DNA from: Larix kaempferi
Lineage: Eukaryota; Streptophyta; Pinopsida; Pinales; Pinaceae
DNA: 64,000 bases
NCBI GenBank assembly: GCA_027924585.1
Contig: BSBM01000423.1
Location: forward strand, 2,799,501 to 2,863,500
Reading direction: 5' to 3'
Numbering within the stretch: position 1 is the stretch's first letter; every line of letters starts with the position of its first letter. Positions 11,886 to 23,800 of the stretch are shown piece by piece. Position numbers and translations under genes: made by a program. The notes below the pieces were generated by a model that did not search any database, had not been told where the DNA came from, and saw only the letters and a list, made by a program, of their open reading frames with translations.

Positions 11886-12370
11886 AAATCCTCTTTACTC
11901 TTGGTAAATCCCAAACTGGATAGAAAGCTGTCTATCCTACCATACCAAGTTCTGAACATATATGACTTCTCGTCATGTGTCTCAAAACCAAGTGGTTGCT
12001 CCACATACACTTCTTATTCGACTACACCATTCAAGAAAGTTGTCTTGAAATCCATCTGATGTTTCTTCCCTTTCATCACTGCAGCCAGAGCAAGTATTGA
12101 TCTAATGGAAGTGTATCTGGCTATAGGAGCAAAAGTCTCTATGCTACCACCTGCAGCATGCTTGATCTTGTAGATCCTCTTGGAAGTCACTACAGACTCC
12201 CCTTCAGGTATTGGGATTGCATCCCAAACATATTCATGATCAACTGGTACTCCTCGATCATGGCATTCTTCCCCGATCCTGGGAACTTCGATATCTTCAA
12301 TATTTTCAACAGATAACTTTGTTGTTGAACAAATGTTGTAGTCCTTCTTTTGTAGGTGATAATATACGAT
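11886..12370 (-). pseudogene. Copia-B pol, N-terminal RT fragment
   Basis: Minus strand reads AIPIPEGESVVTSKRIYKIKH, then ETFAPIARYTSIRSILALAA, then KKHQMDFKTTFLNGVVE, a stop, then EVYVEQPLGFE and TWYGRIDSFLSSLGFTKSKED. It joins the 4107-5123 fragment across the 6.76-kb insertion. Compared with Copia-A two blocks are missing: the VARGFSQKEGIDYE region and the KKALYGLKQAPRA region. So this RT is internally deleted as well as mutated. Confidence 0.85.
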
Positions 12371-12747
12371 CTTTCCTACACAAAAAGTTAAATTGCATGA
12401 TTAGAAAACATCTCATAGTTTTTAGAACAAATTCTTACACATAAAGAAATATGTCATACAGTCATGCAATTATCTTAGCCAATGCTTCAATACAACATTT
12501 ATCCATATCCCATAACTTTCTAGATGCCTTTCAATCTCTACTAGAACATTGTTAAGAGTGTGCAGAACTCCCAACATGTCAGCAAAGAGGTTTCATTCTA
12601 GATAAGTAGCAATGGAATGTTGTACAGTGTCATAGGCCACTTACCCATGTATATTAGTAGTATAATGTTCATCAATGCAACTTATTCTAATATGCATAAT
12701 ACACAACTTAATTCTAGGAACATGAGTATATACATTATTGAACAGTA
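12371..12747 (-). other. AT-rich segment interrupting Copia-B between integrase and RT
   Basis: No Copia coding homology is visible. On the minus strand it starts shortly after the integrase text with GATAAGTATTTG and ends near a pyrimidine-rich TTTTTGTGTAG. This resembles intron ends, but an inserted or decayed segment is equally possible. The integrase C-terminal region expected here is absent. Confidence 0.4.
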
Positions 12748-12942
12748 TTATTTAAACAATAAAATATGCAAGGAATGATAATTCAAATACTTATCTTTGT
12801 TTGTTTGTTGGGTTGACTTCTTTTCTGCAACTCCATTCTGATGTGGATTGTGAGAAGTGGTCAACTCCCTCTTAATATATGCATCCTTGTAGAAACTACT
12901 GAAGTGTGATCTTTCTTGATCTTTGCTTCCTTGCAGGAACAA
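12748..12942 (-). pseudogene. Copia-B integrase fragment
   Basis: Reads SFYKDAYIKRELTTSHNP, HQNGVAEKKS on the minus strand, matching DFCKEA-IKRELTTPYNP, QQNGVAERKN in Copia-A near 51490-51570. This is the region around the catalytic Glu of the integrase core; the two upstream Asp motifs are not seen. Just upstream (12920-12980) a short segment with 'aagcaaagatcaag' is duplicated. Confidence 0.8.
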
Positions 12943-15129
12943 CTGGAGTGTGCTCCCTCTTGATCTTTGCTTCCTGGATTATCTGTCCTTGAACTTATAT
13001 CCATCACTATGCATACTTATTAGTATCATCATTGTGTTATCCTTAAGGTCTCATACATAATCACACATTCATTAGTATAACTTAATACTATCAAAACACA
13101 ATAATCTTAAACATGTATAGTCATGATCATTTCAAACACAGATAATAAACATTAGTATTCAAGGTTTCAGGGAAGTCTTCTTTTACTTATGCATATTCTT
13201 ATTTGATCATAGGACTCTTCTGGTTAGTTAAGTCATCAATCAAGATAAGAGACATAAAATGCATAAACCCTTGATTACTTACATTTCTAACTTTATGAAT
13301 AAACATAACCAATCATACCAAGTATACTTATATAAGGGATCCTAACACAAGGTAGGATTCTAACTTGATATAGGAAAAACATACCTGGATCGGTATGTTA
13401 GCTAGTTATGTCTAACATACCCACATGATGTTCTCTTGTTCTCTTCAATGACTTATGCTAGTAACCTACATATCTCATAGGTTAATCATTATAGAACCTA
13501 GTTATACATACCTCGTAATTAGATCTTCTAAGTGATCCATGACAATGGATGAATCTTTTTCTTCATGTCATCATGATCATATGTTCTTGAAATAGAACAT
13601 GATTTGTCTTTCTTGGTGTACCTTTCATGTTAGCGGACAATATAAACCTCATACAACACCATAATGCATTAGTACAATCATAAGTGTCAACACCCTCATC
13701 AATGAATATCTTCTATCATGCATTCATAATTTTATTAAGGTGATACGACAAGTCTAAATTTAATCAATATTGTACTAACCGTAATAACATGAAGACAAAC
13801 ATACCATAAACTTAATCATGAAAAAATCTCGAAACATACCTAGATGAGTCATACCTGTCGAGATTGCTTGTAATCTTCTTATGTAAGGCCTTAGCCTCAT
13901 CTCCCTCTGAAAAAGGAACTTCTTCACTTATGTAGGTGACCAATCCATTCTCTTCTAGGATTAACCCAATCCACTTGATTAGTAGGAACTGGATCTGGAG
14001 CTGGATTAGGGTTTGTAAGAGAAACCCTAAAAATTCAAAATTTGAATTTCAAACTTCCGAAACGATAGAAATATGCGCTTTGATGAGCTGATCAAGCTGG
14101 TATACTCAGAATTTGAAAACTGCAAAGTTTCACCCCTCAAATTTGCCTTTGAAACTTCCCGATTCACTAGATATGACCCCGAACTAGGGTTTGATAAAGC
14201 CCACCCTTCTTCCCAATCAAAAGGTTTGATCCAAAGCTCTAAGCTTCTAGTTTTCTGAGGAGCTTTTAGCCATGGTCACAGATTTCAAAAATTTCCATTT
14301 TTGCAGAAGCCCTAATTTTCCACTTTTCCGATCAAAGTCCTGAACTAGGGTCTGATCAAGCCCAGGCTTCTGCCCAACCAAAAATTCTGGTCTTGGTCTC
14401 TAAATTTCGATTTTGATGACTAGCATTCAGCCGTAGTCTCTGATTACAAAAATTCCAACTTTCTCCGAAACCCTAAATTCCGGAAGCCATGAATGAAGGT
14501 GCTCAAAAATAATTTTGTTTTGACAGAAATATGTACCTGATTGTTTCTGGTTTAACTATGAAATTTTAAAACCACAGGGTCGAAAACATTTTCCTATGAT
14601 ATCCCGCTCTGTCATCTTTCCAACCCCACAGGTCTGACCTCAAATGGATTCTCTGAGAGAGAGTTATGCCAAGTGTTGCAATGTGACATGTTTATGGGAT
14701 AAAACAGGAGAGTGAACTTGTATGGCATGCCACATGTCACTGGTTCAGTTTCGGAGTTTGAAAATGTTACCTGATATAGTACATTCTGTGCACTACCTGT
14801 CATGTTTTACGATATTTCATTTGGATCTTCCTAGCCCAAGTTATGACCTTTTTTCCAAGGTCACATGTTTATGATTGAGATCTGGAAGAGGCAGAAACCC
14901 TATATTGTACAGATCATAAATCACAAATTACAACGAATTAGAGGTTGTCCTTTGGACACAAGGTACATAGGGATATTAGCTTCGCACTATATGATTTTAA
15001 AACCTTGAAACCTCACCACAATATATTTATAGTGAAAGTTCTACGATGACTGGTTTTTGCTATATCAAGCCCTAGCATCGCAAGTGCAACAAGTGTCATA
15101 CATGCCATACCATGCCTTCTTTCAGGCTA
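12943..15129 (-). other. Copia-B 5' internal region (leader and eroded gag)
   Basis: No convincing Gag or protease reading frame remains. The minus strand has 'gaaccctaa'-type text near 14000-14500 and small accidental ORFs only. The region 13000-13850 is AT-rich and unmatched elsewhere in the window. I see nothing else to annotate. Confidence 0.5.
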
Positions 15130-15141
15130 GCTATGATACCA
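15130..15141 (-). promoter_or_regulatory. Primer-binding site of Copia-B
   Basis: Minus strand TGGTATCATAGC lies directly after the 5' LTR end (TAACA). It differs by one base from TGGTATCAGAGC, the PBS of Copia-A and the outer Gypsy. Confidence 0.8.
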
Positions 15142-15781
15142 TGTTATTTTTTCAGAATCTACTTCAATCTGATCTAGGATCTTAACTGAGAGAACAACAT
15201 GTATAGCATATCTACAGCATATCAATCATGGACACAATAATGCAAACACAAGAGACACAGAGTTTTACTTGGGGAAAACCATAAAGGTGAAAAACCCCAA
15301 TAACTTCCTCAAAGATAGAGAAATGATACAACCCAAGTACAAGAGATAGTCTTCTCCTAGCAGCAGAGCCTCCTCCTCACAAGTGTGCCACTTTCCAAAT
15401 GAGAGAAGTGTGAGTAATGAGTGATCAAATAGATATCTCTTGATCTCTATTTATACTTGTAATGTCCTAACCAATAAACTAATGGGGTCTACTTGTCTAG
15501 CTTAACCCATGGTTAATTTAATCCAGGCCGACCCCACACTTAGTGGTCTAATAACCCATTTACCCACATGACTCATACAGGGCCGACCCCATCAAGGTGG
15601 TCTAATAACCCATCAAGTATAAGTTACGACACTTACAATATAAATGACGACACTTCCGTATAGAGGAATAATAACATATCTATAGGAATACAAACACTTC
15701 CATATAGAGGAATAATAACATATCTATAGGAATACAATACACATGGGTAAAATACATTCTGAATTTACATATACATCAACA
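15142..15781 (-). repeat. Copia-B 5' LTR (right copy)
   Basis: 640 bp, matching 2305-2948; the minus strand begins TGTTGATG at 15781. TATA-like TATAAATAG is kept, while its following dyad is partly eroded compared with the left LTR. Confidence 0.9.
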
Positions 15782-16140
15782 CCCGCAATGCGGATTGTGG
15801 TAACTGTTGAATAATGGATTTGCGACATGTGTTTCCGCAACCCACAACCTGTAATGCAGATTGCAGAAACTTTGGTTTGTTTTTATTTGAAGTTGAATGT
15901 CATTAACCAACACCCCATTTTTGAATGAGGCTCGAGATAAATGAATGAAGGGGCGGCCGACCCTTCTTCTTCTCACTATTATTTTCATAATAGTTCTAGA
16001 CTGCAAGAAGGGTGGTTCAATCCTTCTTGTGTTCACCATTGTGGATACAGGTGAATTGTCATTTATTGGTGTTCAAAATTATCTACTAAAACAAGAGGTG
16101 ACTGATCCATCTTGTCAGTAGTTGGAAGTCAGGTTAGATA
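15782..16140 (+). repeat. Dyad-repeat unit, right half plus a second partial unit
   Basis: Continues the unit cut at 2304: GCAATGCGGATTG, 'ggatttgcgacatg' and 'cgcaacccacaacc'. From about 15940 a further partial unit has AAGGGGCGGCCGACCCTT, 'ttcataatagttctagactg', AGAAGGGTGGTTCAATCCTTCT and 'ggatacaggtgaattg'. It ends near 16120. 16141-16244 shows no feature. Confidence 0.75.
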
Positions 16141-16244
16141 TTGTTTACATGTTATAACATAGGAAATGTCCCGATCCCTACCATATTATACGAAAGTCAA
16201 TAGTGGGGAATTGTTGTCCCATCCTTCGTAGATTAATTCTTTTT

Positions 16245-17540
16245 TCATTTCTCTTTTAAATGAAGGGTCGAACGACCCTTCTTGTGCTTAGTAGTTTCAC
16301 AGTCTTCACCATTCATTATATACATGAATTGACAGCCTATACTTTGTAGTTTGAATATTTGCACAATTCCCTCATAAATGAAGGGGCATCCGACCCTTCT
16401 TCTGCCCAATATTATTTTCATACTAGTTCTAGACTGCCAAAAGGGTCTTCTGATCCTTCTTGTGTTCACCAGTCTGGATATAGGTGAATTGCTGGATATT
16501 GGTGTTCACAATTATCTACTAAACGAAGGGTCAGCCGACCCTTCTTGTGATTTATATTTTTCCAGTCTTGACCATTCTGGTTATACATGAATTGATCTTT
16601 ATTTTCGCAGGCCAAAATCTCACACGATAGGAAGTGATGACATGGAATGTGTGATGAGGCTAGAAAGACACATGATGGTGTTCTGGTGCTATCATTAAGT
16701 CAGTGTTGCAATCTGACATCATTCTGGAAAAGTATGACAAGTTTGTGAAACTTTCGAAATTAACAAAGTATAGAAAAAGTAGTGAAAAGTGCTTTGAGAG
16801 AATGCCCGCGATAATTAATGGTTTGAGAAAAATGCATGCACCATCATATCATGCTATAGCTTGTTGAAGTGGCTATCTAGTTATACATAATTGCGGATTG
16901 TGAGAAGTGTTTGAATAATGGATTTGCGACATGCGTTTCCGCAACCCGCAACCTGCAATGCAGATTGCTGATTGAGGAAACGTAGGTTTGTTTTTATTTC
17001 GAGTTGTAGTCCCGCAACCCATTGTATATATTTCCAAAAAATTAAATCCCCGCAACTCATCCTCCGCATTCCACATATTAGATCTCAGCAAGGATAGTTT
17101 TAGGGGCGAAATTTAGCCCATGGGCTATTTTTCCATGTTTTTTCTAGAAAAATATTCGCCAATTTGCAGGTTTTGAAGCCCCATTTCGCCCAATTTTGAT
17201 GGGGTAAACTTTTTTCACTTTAAAAATTGCCAAATTATTATATAAACTATATAAAATCCTTAGAAATTGAAATAAGTTTAGAAAAATATCACCATATATT
17301 TTATAGTTGACATTTTAAGAATTGGTAAGATTCGCCAAGGTTTATACACTTTTAAATAAGTATGGGTCCTTAAAATTATCCCTGGATCTTAGCCGTCGAT
17401 TTGTCTTAATATTATAGCCTAGATTTAACCCGATGGAATTAATAAATATGTTTATTTTTTTTATGTTTCCTTTTATTATTTTTCATCTTTGAAAACTACC
17501 TGCTGTGTGGATTTTACTGTAATTTTTTACCAGGGGGCGT
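16245..17540 (+). repeat. Dyad-repeat unit 2 (contains the hAT MITE)
   Basis: Carries three dyads (near 16263, 16380 and 16526) plus the half dyad AAAGGGTCTTCTGATCCTTCT. A longer conserved tail runs through 'gacatggaatgtgtgatga', 'tgctatcattaagtcagtgt', the GCAACCCGCAA block and 'ttagatctcag'. It is interrupted by the MITE at 17089 and resumes at 17393 with CCGTCGATTTGTCTTAAT, ending near 17540 with 'tgctgtgtggattttactg'. The unit is roughly 1 kb without the MITE. Confidence 0.75.
17089..17384. mobile_element. hAT-type MITE, 296 bp
   Basis: Terminal inverted repeats start CAAGGATAGTTTTAGG (left) and, on the opposite strand at the right, CAGGGATAATTTTAAGG. Target duplication is GATCTCAG (17081-17088) versus GATCTTAG (17385-17392), 8 bp with one mismatch. 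The paralogous unit at 18444-18460 is an empty site reading GATCTCAGCCATCGAT. An 8-bp duplication and CA(A/G)GG termini are typical of hAT elements. There is no ORF; a hAT transposase elsewhere would have moved it. Confidence 0.88.
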
Positions 17541-18605
17541 TTTCACCATTTTTTCCAGCTTAAATGAAAGGTCGACTGACCCTTCTTGTGCTTAGTATTT
17601 TTCCAGTGTTCACCATTCTATATATATATGAATTGACATCCTATCCTTTGTATGTTGAATATTTTCACAATTCCCTCATAAATGAAGGGGCGGCCGACCC
17701 TTCTTCTGCCCAATATTATTTTCATACTAGTTCTAGGCTGCGAGAATGGTCGTTCGATCCTTCTTGTGTTCACCAGTATGGATACAGGTGAATTGATGGA
17801 TATTGGTGTTCAAAATTATCTACTAAATGAAGGGTAGGCCGACCCTTCTTGTGATTTATATTTTTCCTGTCTTGACCATTCTGGTTATAGATGAGAATTG
17901 ATCTCTATTTTGGCAGGCCAAAATCTCACACGTGTGAGCCTCAAAGAGAGAACTGACACCATAGGAAGTGATGACATGGAATGTATGATGACATGGGATG
18001 TGTGATGATGCTGGAAAGACACATGATGGTGTTTTGGTGCTATCATTGAGTGAGTGTTGCAATCTGACATCATTCTAGAAAAGTATGACAAGTTTGTGAA
18101 ACTTTGGAAATTGACAAAGTATGGAAAAAGTAGTCAAAACTGCTCTGAGACAATGCCCGCCATAATTCATGGTTTGAGAAAAATGCACACACCCTCATAT
18201 CATGCTATAACTGGTTGAAGTGGCTATCTAGTTATAAATGATTGTGGATGCGGGAACTGTTTGAATAATGGATTTGCGACATGCATTTCCACAACCCGCA
18301 ACCCGCAATGCGGATTGCGGAAACTTCGGTTTGTTTTTATTTCGAGTTGTAGTCCCGCAACCCGCAATTACGGATTGCGGATTGCGGGAACGTTGTATAT
18401 ATTTCCAAAAAATTAAACCCCCGCAACTCGTCTTCCGCATTCCACAGATTAGATCTCAGCCATCGATTTGTCTTAATCTTACGACCTAGATTTTACCCGA
18501 CGGAGTTAATAATTTGATTTTGTTTTTTTTTCCTTTTATTATTTTTCATCTTCTAAAATTACCTGCTGTGTGGATTTTACTGCGAGTTTTTACCAGGGGT
18601 TGTTT
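17541..18605 (+). repeat. Dyad-repeat unit 3 (MITE-free)
   Basis: Same order of blocks as unit 2: 'cgttttcaccattttttcc', dyad near 17567, dyad AAGGGGCGGCCGACCCTT near 17683, 'ctagttctaggctg', dyad near 17829, CTCACACGTGTGAG, 'gatggtgttttggtgctatc', the GCAACCCGCAATGCGG block and GATCTCAGCCATCGAT, then 'tgctgtgtggattttactg'. It serves as the empty-site reference for the MITE. Confidence 0.8.
17925..17938. promoter_or_regulatory. G-box palindrome CTCACACGTGTGAG
   Basis: A 14-bp perfect palindrome centred on CACGTG, the G-box core bound by plant bZIP/bHLH factors. The same sequence is at 20291-20304 in another unit; unit 2 has lost the right half near 16620. Whether it is functional is unknown. 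Confidence 0.45.
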
Positions 18606-18807
18606 TTGCCATTTTTTCCAGCTTAAATGAAGGGTCGATCGACCCTTCATGTCCTTAGTATTTTTGCAGTCTCCACCATTCAGGATATACATGAATTGAC
18701 AAACTATACTTCGTAGGTTGAATATTTGCACAATTCCCTCATAAATGAAGGGGCGGCCGACCCTTCTTCTACCCACTATTATTTTCATACTAGTTCTAGA
18801 CTGCCAG
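18606..18807 (+). repeat. Dyad-repeat unit 4, 3'-truncated
   Basis: Has the perfect 18-bp palindrome AAGGGTCGATCGACCCTT (18630-18647), a second dyad near 18750 and 'ctagttctagactgccagaag', then stops abruptly at about 18807, where unrelated sequence begins. Confidence 0.75.
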
Positions 18808-19857
18808 AAGCTTGATGGAGATCGACGGTTACAGAAGCTTATGGAGATCGACAGCCACAAGTGTTGTTCGCAAAAGTAATATAGGACGGTTTAAGCATGG
18901 GAGGAGTGTTGTTAGCCCATGATCAAGTTGGAAATTAGATCAATGGGAGAAAGGACAGATCTACAGACGACAGGTACTTTGGTGATTTGAGATGTGGGGA
19001 AATGGAATTTTCAGATTTGCAAAGTTTTGGTAGGGATTGCATGTTTTGATGGTGCAGATCTGGCGAGGAAAGGCATCAGTGGTAGAGGTTTAGTTCGCAG
19101 ATTGAACATGCACAGAGTATCGACATGTTCCAAATTCGCGAACCTCGGTAAAGGCCACAACTTTGGATGGTTAGGATGCAGACAGGGGCCACATCGATAG
19201 TTGATAATAACTACACAGATCTAAGGTGCGAGGAAGGTGACGTTTGAGAGATTTAAGACTACGGAATTCTGTGGGGCTAAACATGGAAGAAGATCAACGG
19301 TACGAGATCGATCATGCAAACTGGACGGCTCAGAGAAATTCCTTTATGGCTAGAGGTGAAAGAATGATAGGAAAGGATAGATAATATAAAAACTGGAATG
19401 CACGTGGATCTGATTACTGTATGATTCAGTTGCCCCCTTTCCCCCTTGGTCGAGGTCAAGGGGGAAAGTTAATTTAAATAGACTCAAATAGACTCTAGCA
19501 CCTTGGTGACTGCACATTCTATCTGGGACCAAGTCCAACAAAACTAATGCAATAACTTAACAACTCGATCAAAGAAAACTTCAAAGCATCAGGTAAGAGA
19601 GCTACAATGGAAATTCACATGACACATGGAACAAAGTTATAATCATTTTGAATCTTTGATATATAAGCAAATCTAGGGGTTTAAGCTTGCTCCAATGCAT
19701 GCAAGAAAAATTCCCACTTCCAAAGGTATATTCTTCCTCCATGAGATCAAATGAGATAAGACTTAAAACTGGACGAAAGTATATGCGGGCCACCTGATAA
19801 TTTGAAAATATTTATGGTATTAAAAATGGAATTTACATGCATTGAATAGATGGAAAC
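18808..19857. other. Leader-like sequence resembling the 5' flank of family B
   Basis: Text such as 'gaaatggaattttcagatttgcaaa' and 'gtgcagatctggcgag' is similar to 26180-26250 upstream of copy B1, so this may be a relic of the same element's LTR or leader. No convincing ORF. Hairpin at 19437-19468 is annotated separately. The similarity is patchy and judged by eye. Confidence 0.35.
19437..19468. other. Hairpin with 12-bp arms
   Basis: CTTTCCCCCTTG and CAAGGGGGAAAG flank an 8-nt loop. No U-run or other terminator context; significance unknown. Confidence 0.6.
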
Positions 19858-20700
19858 CTTAATTTACCTGCTGCGTGGATTTTATTGCGAGTTTTTACCA
19901 AGGGAAGTTTTCGCCATTTTTTCCATATTAAATGAAGGGTCGGCCGACCCTTCTTGTCATTAGTATTTTTGAAGTATTCACCATTTAGGATATACATGAA
20001 TTGACAGCCTATACTTCGTAGGTTGAATATTTGCACAATTCCATCATAAATGAAGGGGCGATCGACCCTTCTTCTGCCCACTATTATTTTCATACTAGTT
20101 CTAGACTGCCAGAAGGGTCATCCGATCCTTCTTGTGTTAACCAATCTGGATACAGGTGAATTGCTAGATATTGGTGTTCACATCTATCTACTAAATGAAG
20201 GATTGACTGACCCTTCTTGTGATTTATATGTTTCTAGTCTTGACCATTCTGGTTATACATGAATTGATCTCTATTTTGGAAGGCCAAAATCTCACACGTG
20301 TGAGCCTCAAAGAGAGAACTGACATCATAGGAAGGGATGACACTTTGTTTTGTTTTTATTTGGAGTTGTGCTCCCGAAACCCACAATTGAAGATAGCGGG
20401 AATGTTGTATATATTTCCAAAAAATTAAACCCCTACAACTCGTCTTCCGCATTCCCTAGATTACATCTCAGCTGTCGATTTGCCTTAATCTTATGGCCCA
20501 GATTTAACCTGACGGAATTAATAAATATGTTGATTTTGTTTTTGTTTTCTTTTATCATTTATCATTTTTGAAAATTGCTTGTTGTGTGGATTTTGCTGTG
20601 TGGATTTTACTGCGAGTTTTTACCAGGGGTCGTTTTCGCCATCTGTGTGGATTTTACTGCGAGGTTTTACCAGGGGTCATTTTCGCCATTTTTTCTAGCT
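19858..20700 (+). repeat. Dyad-repeat unit 5
   Basis: Starts 'ttacctgctgcgtggatttt'. It contains the perfect palindrome AAGGGTCGGCCGACCCTT (19935-19952), dyads near 20053 and 20200, the G-box palindrome at 20291, and an eroded GCAACCC block. The block 'tgtgtggattttactgcgag' / 'accaggggtc' / 'ttttcgccat' is duplicated at 20590-20700. Confidence 0.75.
20291..20304. promoter_or_regulatory. G-box palindrome, second copy
   Basis: Identical CTCACACGTGTGAG to 17925-17938, at the same position within its repeat unit. Confidence 0.45.
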
Positions 20701-20818
20701 TGCACAGGTTGTATTTGTGTCACTTTCTTATTCAATTGTTCAAGATTTTTTGCTATTTTGAGTTTTTGTTTTGTTATTGGTGTTTATTTATTCATCAGAT
20801 TTCTCTAGTTTTTCAAAC

Positions 20819-23800
20819 TTGTCTCGCAACAATCGCTGCAAAACTCCTTAGAAAGATCTTTTGAACAAAGACTCAAACTTCAACATCCTTGCCGACACTA
20901 GCGATAAGGTTTCTGAGACATACCAAATTGATTGGTCCAAAATTTCCTCCATCTTTGACAATGATGACCTAAGTGATATTTAGAGTGACCGCCACTCCTA
21001 TGAAAATATTAGGGATTCACAACTCCACGCTATAGTTTCCAGACCTGATATCCTTCCCTACACTGATGCAGTTAAGTGGATTATAGACCATGCTAACCCT
21101 AAATACCGCTCTTTCAATGATAGCGCAAGGTCTCAATTGGCTACTTTTCGCCCTGAGGTTTTTACTAGAGCTTACGCCCTAAAACCAGTTGTTGAACCCA
21201 TGAATGTTGCATTCCTTGAGTCGTCAAAGACTAGGTACAATTTAAATGAAATGTTGAAGTCTTGGATGCACAGACCGACAAATTTCATGCCCAGGGATGA
21301 TAATTTATACCCAATTTCCTGGTTCAAAGAGCCTTATGCTCTTCTGGAAGCCATGCTTTGCAGAATTTATGGTCTACCTAATTGTTTAGTATTCAAAGAT
21401 GAATGTGCTCCTATCACCCATCATGTCCTAACAATGGGACAATCATTCCCTTGGGCTTCAATTTTATCAGCAGAGTTAAATACAACCATTGAGAAATATC
21501 AGAAAACAACAACCACAAGGAAGCCATACTTCTTTTTCTTTGCATTTGTAATTGATGTTTACTGTATAGATTTTCGGTATCCCACCATGGGGTGGAGTTG
21601 GACTATGTCCTCACCCACTGTTCATATTTATTGTTCTGCCTTATGGGAAAGAAATTTTGATCCCTTTCTCTTTGACATCTGCGACCATTTCTTTGGTGCA
21701 ATTTACTAGCGGATTTTAAGGAAAGATGCCCCTGCCTTTTCTCCTCATGCCAGAACTCTCATCCCTACATTGGGTGACTGGTATTTGGGAGAATCCTTTG
21801 CTTACATTAGAGTCCGGGGAAGCAGTACTGTACATTTTCTACCAAGAGTTGTCCCTCACAGACTGTTACTTGAGGAGATATCTTATCAGACTGTTACAGA
21901 TGGTGTCTACCTTAAGCTCACTAGTCCCAAAAAGAAGGGGTGGCCTAAGTTCCCTTTAAAACTTGGGCCTTTGGTTATCCCAACTTCAACTTGGGATGCA
22001 ACATTGGGAGACATAATTGTTTCTTTGAAATTGTGATTTGCTACCAAAAGAACTCATGACCCCAAAGGATTTTTGGAGGCTCACTTCAAACAGGTGCATA
22101 TGAAGATTCGCTATACACATCAAGACATCCCTAATGACTCTATTTATCAGGGATTTAATATTTTCTTTGAAGTCCTTCTAAGGGAAAAGAGCAAAGAAGA
22201 ACATAGCCATATCTTTTAGTATCAGCGGGACCTTAAAACCAAGGTTTTGAGCTATAGAAGCATGGAACTCAAACTTGATGAGAAAACAAGAAAAGATAGG
22301 GAAGAAAAGGAAGCTCACAAATCCAGTGCTCCATTGATGTTGACCTACCTGGATGGAGACAAAGGAAAAGGCCTTATGCAAGATACTCTGAAGTTGAAAA
22401 ATACTGTAGAATTAAATATTTGGATGCATACATCTCAGCATGGAAGCAAAAATTAGCACAGATGAGTTCGGTGCTGGATACCCAAATGGTTGCAGTACCC
22501 AAACCCACTACTGATATTCAAGTGGCTGCTACAGCCAACCTAATTAGTGATGTTCAAGTGATTTTTGTGAGTAAACTAGATAAAAGACAAAAAATTCAAA
22601 CTTCTGCCTCTGAAATTCTTACTCTTACTATTGAAGATAGTGATGTGGAAGATGAAACACTTCCTTCCGCGGCTCTGGTGCAGGAAGAAACTGAAAGTTC
22701 TCAGGAAATTACATATTGGCTAGATGCGATAGTCATGGATGATATTGTCCCAGATCAATAGTCTCTTGAAACCACTACTTTTGTTGATACCACAACTTCA
22801 ACACTCTTACTTTCATCCATTCAAGCTCTTTCCACTTTATCTTCTGGGGTAACACCACCATCCACCATATCTCAGTTATTTGATGCAATAAATTCCATTA
22901 CTGTTCCATCTTCAACCCTGTCCGTTCTACTTTCCATTCCACCATCAATAGCTGTAGAGATACAGTCTTCAACTGTCTCTCTGCAACCACCATCATCTAT
23001 TTCATCACCACCATCCAATGATGTATAAATCCCGGTTGTTCCATCTTCACCATTAGTTGCTGGTGCATCTTTTTCACTTCCTGAAGCTTTTAATTCAATC
23101 CATACTCCAACCTATTTACCCTCAGTCCCTGAAGTTATCACTTCTCCACTAAGCACCTCTCAGATTTCTATGACAATACCTAATACCACTGTTACTCAGA
23201 CAACCCCAATAATTGCAATAGGATATGTGGCTACATTTTCCACTGAATTGGTAGCTACTTATGAGAAATATATTGTAACCTCCCTTGGAGATTATTTATA
23301 TAGAAAAAGGATAAGGCAGTGGTGAAGAAGGGTAACAAAAGAGGCAGAGATCAGGATGTGTTGCAGGGCCCCTTTCCTAATCAAATCATTTGGGCCAAGC
23401 AATCAGATGGCATACAACAAGAAGCACTGGATACTGTTGTTGCCATGGGTTCTTTTGCAGGTGCCAATTTTGATTCAGTAATCACATTGAATAAAGAAAT
23501 TAATGTCAAGAAGGGGGAGCTCAAGAAACTTCAACAACAGTTGGTCAATGAAGAACATGAAGCTGACATTCGTGAACTGAGAAAATCATTTGAAAATAAG
23601 ATTGAAGAACTTCAAGAACAAAATTCTTCTCTTCAAGTCCAATTGCAAGATGCTAAAGCTTTGGACACCACCAATGCTGAAAAGATAGTTGTGCTTGAAC
23701 AACAACTAAAGGATGCAAATGCAAGTTCAACCTCCTCTTCCTTTTCTAAGTTCACTTAGCAGGAATTTAAAGATTTGGCCAATCAGGTGAATGGAAGCAT

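Larger units (their letters stand above)
2305..15781 (-). mobile_element. Ty1/Copia LTR retrotransposon Copia-B, decayed and interrupted
   Basis: It is bounded by LTRs at 2305-2948 and 15142-15781 that read TGTTGATG...AACA on the minus strand. A PBS lies at 15130-15141 and a purine tract (seen as ctccctctt on the plus strand) follows 2948. Pol fragments in Copia order (integrase, RT, RNase H) run right to left. A separate 6.76-kb element (5124-11885) splits the RT, so the Copia itself is about 6.7 kb. The possible target duplication is ACCAC (2300-2304) versus CCCGC (15782-15786), only 3 of 5 matching, but the split dyad unit independently supports both ends. Not autonomous: RT catalytic residues are lost and coding segments are deleted. 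Confidence 0.88.

Noticed and set aside
19437-19468. Hairpin as a transcription terminator
   Set aside because: No U-run follows it, and intrinsic terminators of this type are not used by plant nuclear polymerase II.
16378-20262. Recurring small ORFs reading 'KGxxTLLLPxIIFILVLDCQKG'
   Set aside because: Each is the same frame through a dyad-repeat unit; length about 70 codons, broken differently in each unit, antisense frames equally open.
15782-20700. Regular palindromic repeats resembling a CRISPR array
   Set aside because: Spacing and unit lengths are wrong (hundreds of bp), spacers are themselves conserved, and the context is a plant nuclear genome.
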